The position numbers were made by a program, and so were the translations under genes. The notes below the pieces were generated by a model. It was given only the letters and a program-made list of their open reading frames with translations, did no database searches and had not been told where the DNA came from. A DNA stretch of 38,055 nt from an uncultured Flavobacteriaceae bacterium (GTDB lineage Bacteria > Bacteroidota > Bacteroidia > Flavobacteriales > Flavobacteriaceae). Where the stretch lies: assembly GCA_938017825.1 (NCBI GenBank), contig CALIJE010000165.1, forward strand, positions 1 to 38,055, written 5' to 3'. Every line of letters begins with the position of its first letter. Within the stretch, counting starts at the first letter, position 1. Below, one piece after another: positions 10,370 through 19,630 of the stretch.

Positions 10370-11347
10370 TTAAGCAGCCTTTTTAGGGCGGAACATCAAA
10401 TAGAGTCCGACTATAATAAAAGGAATACTTAGCCACTGCCCAGTAGATAACAATCCGAGTGTTTCTTCGAAACCGCCCTGACTTTTTTTAACGAATTCTG
10501 CAAAGAAGCGAATGGTCCATAGCAGTACCATAAAGAGTCCGAATAGGTACCCGAGCTTGTCCTTTTTATCGGTTTTCCAATAGAGGTAATAGAGAATAAC
10601 AAAAACAAGGATATAGGCTATGCCCTCATACAATTGTACAGGATGTCGGTACGGGATTTCAGCCAAACGTGCAGCGAACTGAGGCGATTCCTCGATCATC
10701 TTATACGCTTCATTCGGGGTGCTGGCCCCGGTTAGTCGCATTGCTTCGCCATACTCTAAATCTCCAGTATTCGTGCCGCGTTGTACCGTATTGCGTATAA
10801 ATTTGGTGGCAAAAACAAAAGACTCCTCCACCTGTTTACCATTAATTTCAGAATTAAAGAAGTTGCCTAGGCGCACGCAAAAAGTACCTAAGGCCGATGC
10901 CACAACAGCTCTATCCAAGACCCATAGCATTTTTAAATTTTGCTTTTTCGAGTACAGGTATATAGCTATGATAGCCCCTATAGTGGCGCCATGACTTGCG
11001 AGGCCAGTAAAGCCTGTAAATTCATAACCATTGATAAAACCGAATAATGAACTTTGGTCATTTGCCCTAATTGGCAATAGTATTTCGATGAGGTTATTCT
11101 TGTAATACTCCCAATCATAAAAGAACACATGACCCAAACGTGCTCCCAGCATTATAGATACCACACAATGAATGAAAAGAGAATCCAATTGTTCAACGGT
11201 TTTCTTTTCGTGGGTATAAATCCGTTTCATTACAAACCAACCAATGGCAAAGGCCACGATCCAAAGAAGGTTATAATATTTGATCTGTAAAGGACCCAAA
11301 GTTAGGAGCGTTTCGTTCGGGTTCCAGATGATTCCTAAAAAAAGCAT
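10370..11347 (-). CDS. lgt: Prolipoprotein diacylglyceryl transferase
   Basis: Inner-membrane enzyme that transfers diacylglycerol from phosphatidylglycerol to the lipobox Cys of prolipoproteins, the first step of lipoprotein maturation. 325 aa with about seven hydrophobic helices. Family motifs: SIMLGARLGHVFFYDWEYY, FTGLASHGATIGAIIAIY, the Lgt signature CVRLGNFFNSEINGK (Arg, Asn and Glu kept), and RHPVQLYEGIAY. It is somewhat longer than E. coli Lgt (291 aa) because of an insertion between the signature and RHPVQLYE. First gene of a minus-strand run down to 7232; 137 nt separate it from yidD upstream. That gap also holds a small inverted repeat TCCCAA/TTGGGA (11397-11411). Confidence 0.96.
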   Translation of the reverse strand: MLFLGIIWNPNETLLTLGPLQIKYYNLLWIVAFAIGWFVMKRIYTHEKKTVEQLDSLFIHCVVSIMLGARLGHVFFYDWEYYKNNLIEILLPIRANDQSSLFGFINGYEFTGFTGLASHGATIGAIIAIYLYSKKQNLKMLWVLDRAVVASALGTFCVRLGNFFNSEINGKQVEESFVFATKFIRNTVQRGTNTGDLEYGEAMRLTGASTPNEAYKMIEESPQFAARLAEIPYRHPVQLYEGIAYILVFVILYYLYWKTDKKDKLGYLFGLFMVLLWTIRFFAEFVKKSQGGFEETLGLLSTGQWLSIPFIIVGLYLMFRPKKAA

Positions 11348-11484
11348 GCAGTAATAGTTTTAAATGACTAAGATACTAAATAGACCTAAGACCGTTTCCC
11401 AATTTTTGGGATGTCTTTATCATCCTAAAGCGCAATTTTGGACCTTATATTGTGGTGTCCTCAGAGCTTTACAATAGAATTGGC

Positions 11485-11706
11485 TTACGGCACTGGGTCA
11501 TACCCTTTGCCTCCCCAAGGATTGCAACTAAAGATTCGTTTTAACGATAACCATCCACCTTTGAATAATCCATGTTTTTGAAGTGCCTCTAAGGTATAAT
11601 GGGAACAGGTAGGTGAGTAGCGGCAAGTGGCCGGTGTATAAGGCGAAATGGCCATTTGGTAAAACCTTACCAGCAATACAAAAGGGGCAATTAGGATTTT
11701 TTTCAT
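11485..11706 (-). CDS. yidD: Membrane protein insertion efficiency factor YidD
   Basis: 73 aa, the usual size. The motif order [35 protein letters not shown] and [20 protein letters not shown] is diagnostic of YidD, a small peripheral inner-membrane protein that helps YidC-dependent insertion. The three Cys (CRYSPTC and SCNPW) are conserved. It follows cysS by 18 nt and is the last gene of folE-cysS-yidD rather than sitting in the rpmH-rnpA-yidC locus typical of other phyla. Confidence 0.95.
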   Translation of the reverse strand: MKKILIAPFVLLVRFYQMAISPYTPATCRYSPTCSHYTLEALQKHGLFKGGWLSLKRIFSCNPWGGKGYDPVP

Positions 11707-11724
11707 AACACCGTCCTCTTGTAT

Positions 11725-13206
11725 TTAGGAAACACTGAATGTAGTGCCTTCTTTGCCATCCTTTAATTGAATGCCCAGGGCCGACAGCTCGTCGCGAATT
11801 TTATCGGAAGTGGCAAAATCTTTATTTTCCCGAGCTTCCTTTCGCAATTGAATCAATAATTCCACAACTCCAGAAAGTTTGCCTGATTCATTTTTAGAGG
11901 CGCTTTCATTTTCGAGGCCCAACACCTCAAATGAAAATGTGCGCATGCTGGTCATTAAATTGGCTTTATCGATTTCTGAAATGCTCTCCTTACCTTCTTT
12001 GATCAGATTTATGTGTTTTACGGCATCGAAGAGGTTCGCAATGAGAATTGGGGTATTAAAATCGTCGTTCATGGCATCATAGCATTTCTGTCGCCATGAG
12101 GCAATGTCAAAATCGGTGGTATTGCCGGTATTTAATGTTCCAAGTACATCAATGGACTCCATCAACTTACGGTAACCTTTTTCTGAGGCCAATAGGGCAT
12201 CATTGCTCAAATCAAGAATACTGGTATAGTGGGCCTGCATCATAAAGAAACGAACTACTGATGGTGAAAATGCCTTACTCAGAATATCATTATCCCCAGT
12301 AAAAATTTCTCCGGGTAGGATATTGTTGCCTGTTGACTTGGCCATTTTCTTGCCATTCATGGTGAGCATATTGGCATGCATCCAAAAGCGAACTGGAGAC
12401 TGTCCGTAGCTTGCTTCGGCCTGGGCTATTTCGCACTCATGATGCGGAAATTTCAAGTCCATTCCCCCTCCATGTATATCAAAGGTCTCCCCAAGATACT
12501 TGGTGCTCATGGCCGTACATTCTAAGTGCCAACCTGGAAATCCGTCCCCCCACGGGGAAGGCCAGCGCATAATGTGCTGCGGTTCTGCCCTTTTCCACAA
12601 GGCAAAATCTTGTGGACTATTCTTTTCGTCCTGAGCAGCCAATTCACGTGTATTGGCGATCATATCCTCCAATTTCCTGCCACTCAATTTTCCGTATTCA
12701 TGGGTCTCGTTGAATTTCGCGACATCAAAATAGACCGAGCCGTTCACTTCATAGGCCAAGCCTTTGTCGAGAATATCCTTAATGATTTCGATTTGCTCAA
12801 TAATATGGCCCGTTGCGGTGGGTTCTATACTGGGCGGCAAAAAATTGAACTGCGAAAGGATATTGTGAAAATCTACAGTATAGCGCTGAACGACCTCCAT
12901 GGGTTCCAATTTCTCCAATCGAGCCTTCTTTGCGATTTTATCTTCTCCGTCCTCGGCATCGTCAACCAAATGTCCCGCATCGGTAATATTACGCACATAA
13001 CGAACTTTATAACCCAGATGCTTTAGATATCGGAATATCATATCGAAAGACATAAAGGTTCTGCAATTGCCTAAGTGTACGTTACTATATACGGTTGGCC
13101 CGCATACATACATGCCTACATAGCCTTCATTTAATGGTGTGAAGTCTTCCTTTTTTCCAGAAAGGGAATTCTGGATTCTTAGTTTTTGACTCTGGTATAA
13201 AGGCAT
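11725..13206 (-). CDS. cysS: Cysteinyl-tRNA synthetase
   Basis: Class I aminoacyl-tRNA synthetase charging tRNA-Cys; cytoplasmic. 493 aa. The N-terminal region has [15 protein letters not shown] (zinc-ligand Cys and the HIGH-type HLGN signature); zinc ligands continue in WHLECTAMS and [10 protein letters not shown]; the KMSKS-type loop is KKMAKSTGN; the C-terminal helical anticodon-binding region ends [21 protein letters not shown], as usual for the family. Start ATG lies 15 nt after the folE stop, so the two are co-transcribed. Confidence 0.97.
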   Translation of the reverse strand: MPLYQSQKLRIQNSLSGKKEDFTPLNEGYVGMYVCGPTVYSNVHLGNCRTFMSFDMIFRYLKHLGYKVRYVRNITDAGHLVDDAEDGEDKIAKKARLEKLEPMEVVQRYTVDFHNILSQFNFLPPSIEPTATGHIIEQIEIIKDILDKGLAYEVNGSVYFDVAKFNETHEYGKLSGRKLEDMIANTRELAAQDEKNSPQDFALWKRAEPQHIMRWPSPWGDGFPGWHLECTAMSTKYLGETFDIHGGGMDLKFPHHECEIAQAEASYGQSPVRFWMHANMLTMNGKKMAKSTGNNILPGEIFTGDNDILSKAFSPSVVRFFMMQAHYTSILDLSNDALLASEKGYRKLMESIDVLGTLNTGNTTDFDIASWRQKCYDAMNDDFNTPILIANLFDAVKHINLIKEGKESISEIDKANLMTSMRTFSFEVLGLENESASKNESGKLSGVVELLIQLRKEARENKDFATSDKIRDELSALGIQLKDGKEGTTFSVS

Positions 13207-13221
13207 TGGGGATAAGATGAT

Positions 13222-13902
13222 TTAGAAATTCGTTTCCATATTGATGTATTCCAAGAATTCTTGGCGAACGGATTCCTCTTTGAATTTTCCGCCATATTCT
13301 GCCGTAATGGTACTGCTTTCAACGTCACGAATACCTCGTGAGTTCACACATAGGTGTTTTGCATCGATGACACAGGCTACATCTTTAGTGCCCAAAACCT
13401 TTTGAAGTTCCCGGACAATTTGAATGTTCAAACGTTCCTGCACCTGAGGACGCTTGGCATAATAATCGACAATACGGTTCATTTTGGAAAGGCCCACTAC
13501 GGTACCATTGGAAATATAGGCCACATGTGCCTTGCCAACAATTGGTAGCAGATGATGCTCACAAGTAGAGTAGAGGGTGATATTCTTCTCAACCAACATT
13601 TCACCATATTTGTACTTGTTGTCAAAGGTGGATGCCTTGGGTCTTCGATCTGGATGAAGGCCACCAAAAATTTCTTCCACGAACATTTTTGCAACACGAT
13701 TTGGGGTCCCCTTTAAGCTATCATCATCAAGGTCGAGACCTAGGGTAAGCATTACCTCCCTAATATTCTCACGAATACGGGCTATTTTTTCGGTATCGGA
13801 GAGCACAAAGGCATCTTTTCTCAATGGAGTATCCTCTGCCGAAGAGACATGGTCGTTCCCCATGGCCTCAAATTGCTCTTCTATTGTACTTTTATTCTTC
13901 AT
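13222..13902 (-). CDS. folE: GTP cyclohydrolase I
   Basis: Converts GTP to 7,8-dihydroneopterin triphosphate, the first step of folate/pterin synthesis. The ATG at 13902 (MKNKSTIEEQFEAMGNDH) gives 226 aa. Catalytic motifs: STCEHHLLPIVGKAHVAYI with zinc-binding Cys and His, VGLSKMNRIVDYYAKRPQ, and the second zinc Cys in KHLCVNSRGI. An upstream ATG at 13938 would add 12 residues but lies upstream of the only good -7 promoter element (13926-13933), so it is disfavoured. First gene of folE-cysS-yidD; folP for the same pathway is at 31.9-32.8 kb. Confidence 0.95.
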   Translation of the reverse strand: MKNKSTIEEQFEAMGNDHVSSAEDTPLRKDAFVLSDTEKIARIRENIREVMLTLGLDLDDDSLKGTPNRVAKMFVEEIFGGLHPDRRPKASTFDNKYKYGEMLVEKNITLYSTCEHHLLPIVGKAHVAYISNGTVVGLSKMNRIVDYYAKRPQVQERLNIQIVRELQKVLGTKDVACVIDAKHLCVNSRGIRDVESSTITAEYGGKFKEESVRQEFLEYINMETNF

Positions 13903-13925
13903 TCTATTTCGGGTCATACAAGCTA

Positions 13926-13933
13926 CAAAGATA
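13926..13933 (-). promoter_or_regulatory. folE promoter -7 element (minus strand)
   Basis: On the minus strand this reads TATCTTTG, matching TAnnTTTG, 23 nt before the chosen folE ATG. That is the same spacing as in front of the 26028 and 27786 genes. No clear TTG was found upstream. Confidence 0.5.
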
Positions 13934-13982
13934 TACATAATATGGCACTTTATGCCCCATTTAGGCCGTTACACAACATTAA

Positions 13983-14014
13983 TTGGGATAGTGCTAAGAG
14001 CGGTTTTATTTTTA
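13983..14014 (+). promoter_or_regulatory. Candidate promoter of the first T9SS protein
   Basis: TTG (13983-13985), a 21-nt spacer and TATTTTTA (14007-14014), which is one base off TAnnTTTG. It lies 20 nt before the ATG at 14035 and supports starting the protein there rather than at 13849. Confidence 0.42.
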
Positions 14015-14034
14015 GGAAAAGATCAACCGAACCA

Positions 14035-15849
14035 ATGATGAACCGCTTAGGCACTTTTGTTAGTGTTCTTTTCTTTCTAGGGAGCCTTGTTGCCCATGCA
14101 CAGGTGGCCAACGATTGTGTCAATGCCATACCTATATGCACCAATACACCGATTAACGGTGGTACAAATGGTATAGGTATTGATGATTTTGCTGGAGCGG
14201 CCAGTACTGGTTGTCTAAAAAAAACTGCTGAAGGAACAATTGAATTGAATTCGGCTTGGTATCGTTTTAAAACAGGAGCCTCGGGTCAATTGGGCTTTAA
14301 TATTGGATTCGATAGCTCGGAAGACTGGGATTTTGCACTATATAGATCCGATGATTGTGGCAATCTTGGAGAACCAGTGCGCTGTAATTTTCGAGACAAC
14401 TCTCAAAACCCCAAGGCATTTACAGGAGTCGGCCAGGACCCTACGGGAAGCTTGGACAATTTTCAATATGAGGATTGGCTTGGCGTGGAGACCGGTGAGG
14501 AGTACTACCTTCTCATTAACAATTTTACCAACACAAATTCTGGGTTTTCAATTCAGTTTACGGGGCAAATTTTTGTGACCGATCCCGATACGGCTTTAGA
14601 TTGTTCGATTGTAGAAGAGTTATTGGGCCCTCCCGTATCTGCCTGTGAAGGCGATACCTATATTCTCGATGCCTCCACTACTGGTGTTGATGCCTACAGA
14701 TGGTTTTTCGATTCGGGCAGTGGATTTCAAGAAATCAGCGGTGAAACTGGTCCTGAATTGTCAGTGACCAATTCCGGAAGATATCGGGTAGAATTTACTA
14801 CGGATGCAAGCAATATGGTAACGAGCGAGGTGCAGGTAGGATTCGCTCCCATACCCACTGCTAATTTCATATCTAATGATGCTTCCTGTTCTGGTTTGGA
14901 CGTGTATGATCTTTCGCAAAAAGATGCGGAAGCGTTGGGTACCCAAGATCCAAATATATTCGCGGTGAGTTATTATCTTAGCTTGAGCGATGCAAATAGT
15001 GGAACAAATGTGCTTCCAAAGCAGTACGAGACCCAGCCTGGATCACAAACAATCTTTGTACGAATTTCATCGATCAACAATCCCGATTGCTTTGATGTTA
15101 CCGAACGATTTGAGCTGATAAATTTAGAGTCACCCTCACTTAATTTTCCGTCCGAAGCCTATATCTGCGAAGATGGTTCCAGTGTTTTTATTGGCGAAGA
15201 GCGCACATTGCCCAATCATACCTACATCTGGGATTCTGGTGAAACCTCAGCTGGTATTACCGTAAGTACGCCAGGTGAATATACGGTTAAGGTAATCAAT
15301 TCCACAGGTGGTGTCAGCTGTGAACGTTCGAAGACCATTACAGTGGTCGAATCAAAAGCGCCACAGCTATTGGATGTTGAGGTCAATGGCCTTCAAGCTA
15401 ATAATACCATAAAAGTCATAGCCAGTGCTGATGGTGAATGGGAATACCGCATAAATGATGGTCCCTTTCAAGAAGACAACACTTTTTATAATGTAGCTCC
15501 AGGTGCGAATACGGTGACCGTATATGATCCAAAGGGCTGTGGTGAAGTCACCGAAGAGATTATTGTAGCTGGGTTTCCAAAGTTTTTCAGCCCCAATTTA
15601 GATGGTAGTAATGACTATTGGCAGGTTCAAGGTATTGATAAGTTGCAAGATCCCAAGGTATATATTTATAACCGTTATGGTCAATTGCTTAAGTTTTTGG
15701 GAGCGAACGACACCCAAGGATGGGATGGGATGTTAAACGGTGCTCTCGCCCCTGCGACCGATTATTGGTTTCAACTGACCTATATCGATGAAGATGGCCA
15801 AGTAAAGGTTGCCAAGTATGTTAGCAACCATTTCGCTCTAAAACACTGA
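14035..15849 (+). CDS. Type IX secreted protein with Ig-like repeats and type-B sorting domain
   Basis: 604 aa from the ATG at 14035 (14038 is equally possible); the open frame extends back to 13849, but the signal peptide MMNRLGTFVSVLFFLGSLVAHAQ starts here. Residues ~25-190 form a domain shared with the next gene: paired Cys (DCVNAIPICTN), SAWYRFKTGASGQLGFNI, DWDFALYRSDDCG, WLGVETGEEYYLLINNF. Then come Ig-like segments (ACEGDTYILDAS..YRWFFDSGSG; ICEDG..YIWDSGETSAG). The last ~90 residues are the gliding-motility-associated/CHU_C domain (FPKFFSPNLDGSNDYWQV ... IYNRYGQLL ... GWDGMLNG ... DYWFQLTY), a type-B T9SS signal, so the protein should cross the outer membrane and be released or anchored at the surface. 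Ligand unknown. Confidence 0.9.
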   Translation: MMNRLGTFVSVLFFLGSLVAHAQVANDCVNAIPICTNTPINGGTNGIGIDDFAGAASTGCLKKTAEGTIELNSAWYRFKTGASGQLGFNIGFDSSEDWDFALYRSDDCGNLGEPVRCNFRDNSQNPKAFTGVGQDPTGSLDNFQYEDWLGVETGEEYYLLINNFTNTNSGFSIQFTGQIFVTDPDTALDCSIVEELLGPPVSACEGDTYILDASTTGVDAYRWFFDSGSGFQEISGETGPELSVTNSGRYRVEFTTDASNMVTSEVQVGFAPIPTANFISNDASCSGLDVYDLSQKDAEALGTQDPNIFAVSYYLSLSDANSGTNVLPKQYETQPGSQTIFVRISSINNPDCFDVTERFELINLESPSLNFPSEAYICEDGSSVFIGEERTLPNHTYIWDSGETSAGITVSTPGEYTVKVINSTGGVSCERSKTITVVESKAPQLLDVEVNGLQANNTIKVIASADGEWEYRINDGPFQEDNTFYNVAPGANTVTVYDPKGCGEVTEEIIVAGFPKFFSPNLDGSNDYWQVQGIDKLQDPKVYIYNRYGQLLKFLGANDTQGWDGMLNGALAPATDYWFQLTYIDEDGQVKVAKYVSNHFALKH

Positions 15850-15880
15850 TTTTCTGCTTGCGATTGGATAAAAAGTTGCG

Positions 15881-15915
15881 TTTCATCGATTAACTGCGTT
15901 TTGACACCGATGAAA
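15881..15915. repeat. Inverted repeat between the two T9SS genes
   Basis: TTTCATCG (15881-15888) and CGATGAAA (15908-15915), perfect 8-bp arms 19 nt apart, in the 134-nt gap. There is no T-tract, so it is a poor intrinsic terminator. A weak hairpin or a protein-binding site are both possible. Confidence 0.35.
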
Positions 15916-15983
15916 TATACTAAAGTGGACTAATACCAAGTTATCTTCTTAACCCCCGGTACGTTTAATTAGCCCCACTACCT

Positions 15984-17408
15984 ATGCGAACCTTCTTTTT
16001 ATGTTGTTGCACTATCTTGTGTGTTATGCTTTTACAGGCACAGAATTCAGGTGATTGTAGAACCGCAATACCTGTATGTGCAGATAACCAACCAATTACG
16101 TTCATTGTGGACGGAAGCGGGAATATCAACGATTTCGGTGATGATGACAATAGGCCTAGTGGTTGTTTGGAAAAGGGATCTAACAGTTCGTTGGAACTGG
16201 AAAACAATACGTCATGGATTGTATTCCGGGCCGGAACCGCAGGTCAAATAGGTTTCGATATTCGGCCCTTGCCGAGTTCTGGGACGAATATTACCGCAGA
16301 ATGGGATTTTGCACTTTATGGCCCCGATACTGATTGTTCGGAAATTACCAATAGAACGGCTATTCCGATTCGATGTAATTTCGAGGCGAACGATACCAAT
16401 TATACGGGTCTAGGTGTTAATCCTATAAATGGTGACCCAGGAGCTCCTTTCGTAAAGCAGAGCAAGAATACGTACGATGAATGGCTAGATGTGCAGCCTG
16501 GCGAGATTTATTACCTTTTAGTCAACAATTACAACACCAATTTTGATGGAGATCCCGAGACCTTTGAATTGACCTTCACGGGGAGTTCTGTGGATGCCGA
16601 TCAGAATTCTGCCTTAGACTGTACGCTTCGCGATGAGTTTTTGGGCTTGGACATTACCGCATGTGCAGGTGACCCTGACATACCCTTAAGTGCATTGCGC
16701 TCACCGGCGGGCCCCGATATTCAAAATGTGACCTGGTCTGTGGATTATGAGGATGATGGTACTATAGATAATAACAACCTCCTAAGCGGTCCTGCTGCTA
16801 CGGAGTATATTGTTACGAGCCCAAATTCAGGACGATATTTTGTGGAGATCGAGACAAGTTTCGGTATGATAACCGATGATATTCTGATAACGTTCCATGC
16901 TGCACCGGTGGTTGAGCCTCCTATTATTTTAGAGGATATATTGGATGACAATACAAGAACCAATAACGTTGAGATCGTGGTTAACGGTGATAGTAGCTAT
17001 GAATATTCGGTGAATGGCAGTGACTTTCAGGATGACCCTGTGTTCAACAATATCCCAGTTGGGATCAATACAGTGGTAGTCAATGATAAAAACGGCTGTG
17101 GAACATCTGAACCCTTGGAATTTTTGGTCGCAGGTTACCCTAAATTTTTTACCCCGAACAGTGATGGGAGTAACGACGAATGGCTGGTTTATGGAATTGA
17201 GACTTTAACAAACCCAGTTGTGTCGATCTTTGACCGATATGGCAAACTATTATTTCAAATCTATCCTACCAGCGGAGGCTGGGACGGCACTTATAACGGT
17301 GTGCAGCTGCCTTCATCGGATTATTGGTTTAAACTCGATTTTGAACGAACCGAAGATAACATTCTCATTGCACGAACCATTAAATCGCACTTTAGTCTAA
17401 AGCGCTGA
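15984..17408 (+). CDS. Type IX secreted protein, paralogue of the upstream gene
   Basis: 474 aa with signal peptide MRTFFLCCCTILCVMLLQAQ. The N-terminal ~200 residues repeat the upstream protein's plan: DCRTAIPVCADN, SWIVFRAGTAGQIGFDI, AEWDFALYGPDTDC, IPIRCNFEAND, WLDVQPGEIYYLLVNNY, and then SALDCTLRDEFLG. A shorter middle has one Ig-like segment (about 225-305). The last ~90 residues are the same CHU_C type-B sorting domain (YPKFFTPNSDGSNDEWLV ... IFDRYGKLLF ... GGWDGTYNG ... SHFSLKR). It differs from its neighbour mainly by lacking one Ig-like segment, as expected after tandem duplication and divergence. Probably cell-surface or released; ligand unknown. Confidence 0.9.
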   Translation: MRTFFLCCCTILCVMLLQAQNSGDCRTAIPVCADNQPITFIVDGSGNINDFGDDDNRPSGCLEKGSNSSLELENNTSWIVFRAGTAGQIGFDIRPLPSSGTNITAEWDFALYGPDTDCSEITNRTAIPIRCNFEANDTNYTGLGVNPINGDPGAPFVKQSKNTYDEWLDVQPGEIYYLLVNNYNTNFDGDPETFELTFTGSSVDADQNSALDCTLRDEFLGLDITACAGDPDIPLSALRSPAGPDIQNVTWSVDYEDDGTIDNNNLLSGPAATEYIVTSPNSGRYFVEIETSFGMITDDILITFHAAPVVEPPIILEDILDDNTRTNNVEIVVNGDSSYEYSVNGSDFQDDPVFNNIPVGINTVVVNDKNGCGTSEPLEFLVAGYPKFFTPNSDGSNDEWLVYGIETLTNPVVSIFDRYGKLLFQIYPTSGGWDGTYNGVQLPSSDYWFKLDFERTEDNILIARTIKSHFSLKR

Positions 17409-17418
17409 TTTTTACCCA

Positions 17419-17450
17419 CAAAAAAACCGGAAGCATGCTACCGGTTCCTT
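17419..17450 (-). terminator. Terminator for the FadL-like gene
   Basis: Stem AACCGG (17425-17430) / CCGGTT (17441-17446) around the palindromic core AGCATGCT. On the minus strand it is followed by seven T residues, so it mainly serves the minus-strand gene ending at 17472; on plus the T-tract is poor. Confidence 0.7.
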
Positions 17451-17471
17451 TGAATTATTTGAGTTGTGAGC

Positions 17472-18989
17472 TTAGAAACTAAAGGTATATCCTAAAGTTA
17501 AATTCGTATTTATACGATCTATGGTGGCTGTATTGGTTACTCCTGTGTCGAACAGGCTTAATGCGGTTTCCTGTTCTGAACGATTAAAGGCAATATCTAA
17601 CCTGCTTTCACCAAAATTGATGCCTATACCTGCAGAAACGCCGTTTAGGTCTCCAACTAAATCATCATTTGCATATGGACTTTGCTCGTAGCGATAGCCT
17701 GCTCTTAGGCTAACCCTTGCGATGCGATATTCCCCACCAACCCTCAAGGTTGATACTGGCGCAAACTGATTGGAAATTTGATCGTTTACATTGGCAAAAT
17801 TACCATCGTCATCGGGTCCTAATGTAGCTGCGGACATATCTTGATAGCCGTAATCTACACTTAACAAGCCCGATTTTCCAAAGACCAATGCCAAACTTCC
17901 TGTCAGTTTAGCGGGGGTCTTAATGGTATACCTGTCAAAAATGTTCACTACATCGAAATTGATAAAGTCAATATCCTCATCGGCCAAATCGGAGTTGATA
18001 CGCTGAGACAGGGAATCTTCTAGTCGATACCATGTCGGGGACTGGTAACTTCCACCGATGCGGATCATTTCATTTATTTTATAAATAGCACCCGCACTAA
18101 AGGAAAATCCGGCTCCTTCGGTACGTAAAAAGTTATCGAAAGTAACGAACTGAATGGCCGAATCCGCATCATAGCCGTCTTCTTCGAACAGATCTACTTG
18201 ATCATAAATGATTCCGTGAAAGTTCAATGAGGCGCCAAGATGTAACTTCTGGTTGTATCTAGCGGCTGCATTAAGGGTGTACTTACTATTGTACCCTGCT
18301 GTATTACGGGTAAATTGCTGAAATACAGTTCCGTATTGAGCGTTGCTATTGTAAACGGTATTACCTTCCTCCAAGGCTGCGGGATCTATTACCCCACCAT
18401 AATATCCCAAAAATGCTTGCTGATCTGCATACGGATTTTGTGCATCGATATTCGAACCTATGTCCAAATAAGCATTTTCCAAGAATTCTCCTTCTTGCAA
18501 TAAAATGTTGCCCAAGGGTAAGCCCTGAGCGAAATTCAAAAAGTAATTGTCGATACCCTGACTTGTATTGCCGCTAATGCGAACTTGATTGTCGAAGTTC
18601 GAAACGATATCATAGTTGAACGCCAAGGTGAATCTATCCCAGCCCGAGCTTTCGTTATTGTTATTGAAAACCATTGCGGCACCAAACTGGTTAATATCCA
18701 GATCGGTATTGTAATCGTCAATGGTGGTGTCGACGTAGGTAGTATTGTTATTGATATTGTATACCGAACCCGATAAGGTGAACAAACCATTGGTAAAAAC
18801 CGCTGATCCTGCCGGGTTGACGTTTAAGGCCGATAAATCGCCACCTACTGCGCCGAAAGCCCCTGCCATACCCTGATATCTGGCACTTCCTTGAATATTA
18901 TCTTGGCTATACCGTAGTACATCAGTGCTGTTTTGGGCATTTCCAAAAGCGCATGCCAATAGCACTATAAAAATCGAAATTCTCTTCAT
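17472..18989 (-). CDS. FadL/TodX (OmpP1) family outer-membrane transporter
   Basis: 505 aa outer-membrane beta-barrel, probably passing long-chain fatty acids or other hydrophobic compounds. Signal peptide MKRISIFIVLLACAFGNAQ. The N-terminal plug has the family hallmark RYQGMAGAFGAVGGDLSALNVNPAGSA. Many alternating aromatic strands follow (LSVDYGYQDMSA, RVGGEYRIARVSLRAGYRYEQSPY), and the last strand TNLTLGYTFSF ends in Phe, as expected for BAM recognition. Length is typical of the Bacteroidetes members, often annotated as OmpP1 or hemin receptor. Only 36 nt separate it from the upstream low-complexity lipoprotein gene, so the two are probably co-transcribed. Substrate not inferable. Confidence 0.9.
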   Translation of the reverse strand: MKRISIFIVLLACAFGNAQNSTDVLRYSQDNIQGSARYQGMAGAFGAVGGDLSALNVNPAGSAVFTNGLFTLSGSVYNINNNTTYVDTTIDDYNTDLDINQFGAAMVFNNNNESSGWDRFTLAFNYDIVSNFDNQVRISGNTSQGIDNYFLNFAQGLPLGNILLQEGEFLENAYLDIGSNIDAQNPYADQQAFLGYYGGVIDPAALEEGNTVYNSNAQYGTVFQQFTRNTAGYNSKYTLNAAARYNQKLHLGASLNFHGIIYDQVDLFEEDGYDADSAIQFVTFDNFLRTEGAGFSFSAGAIYKINEMIRIGGSYQSPTWYRLEDSLSQRINSDLADEDIDFINFDVVNIFDRYTIKTPAKLTGSLALVFGKSGLLSVDYGYQDMSAATLGPDDDGNFANVNDQISNQFAPVSTLRVGGEYRIARVSLRAGYRYEQSPYANDDLVGDLNGVSAGIGINFGESRLDIAFNRSEQETALSLFDTGVTNTATIDRINTNLTLGYTFSF

Positions 18990-19025
18990 TTTTTATATAA
19001 TTTGGTACCTGTAAAGTTGTTGGGC

Positions 19026-19630
19026 TTATTGTCTTCTGCCGCTACTTCGACCACCGCTACTTCTACCTGAAGATCTTGATGAGCTGCCTGAGCTTCTATA
19101 GCTTCCGCTGCTTCTAGAAGAGCTGCTACTACTTCTATAGCTTCCACTGCTGCGCGAAGAACTTCTGCTTGGCGAAGAGCTTCTGTAGTTGCTTCTTCGC
19201 GGTGTAGAACTTCTATACGACTGGTTCGATCTTGAACTAGAGTTCGATCTGCTATAGCCGTTTGAGCGTGAGCTGGTGCCAGATCTTCTGTACGTTGAAG
19301 TTCTGGGGGTAGCCGAGCGTGTTCTTACTGAGCTCGAAGTAGTCCCACGACGGTAATTGCTGCTGCGTGGTGTGCTGCTTCTATAAGCTTGGTTCGTTCT
19401 TGATGAACTATTATATCTTGGAACGGCACGCGTAGTTCTGCTACTTCTGTACGCACGATTTTGGTCAACACCGACGGCTCTTCGCGAAGCTATACCACTT
19501 CTATTGCTCCTGCTTCTAGCAGTGCTTGAGTTATATCTACCCGTATTCGATGAACTGCGGTATCTAGGACTATCGCCCCTTCTGGTATTTAGGTTCGACC
19601 TTCCTCTTAAAGCGGCGGTTCGAGAGGTAT
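19026..19630 (-). repeat. Degenerate repeats encoding the Arg/Ser tail
   Basis: On the plus strand the region is a run of CTTCT/GCTACT/AGATCT-like units, the complement of AGA/CGT and AGT/TCT/AGC codons. The encoded peptide repeats (for example SSRSSGSYRSS twice in succession at the C-terminus) are close at protein level but not identical in DNA, so the expansion is not recent. Confidence 0.6.

Noticed and set aside
12526-13026. 166-codon plus-strand ORF inside cysS
   Set aside because: Mirror frame of a clear synthetase gene; no motif and no promoter.
13849-14034. Upstream extension of the first T9SS protein (62 residues)
   Set aside because: It overlaps folE and its promoter region, and would bury the signal peptide in the interior; a promoter-like element lies immediately before 14035.
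2926-15890. 10-mer TTTCATCGAT at 2930 and 15881
   Set aside because: Only two copies, with no shared context; chance is the simpler reading.
15901-15930. TTGACA followed by TATACT as a sigma70 promoter for the second T9SS gene
   Set aside because: The spacing is only 9 nt and this phylum does not use that consensus; no better promoter was found in the gap.
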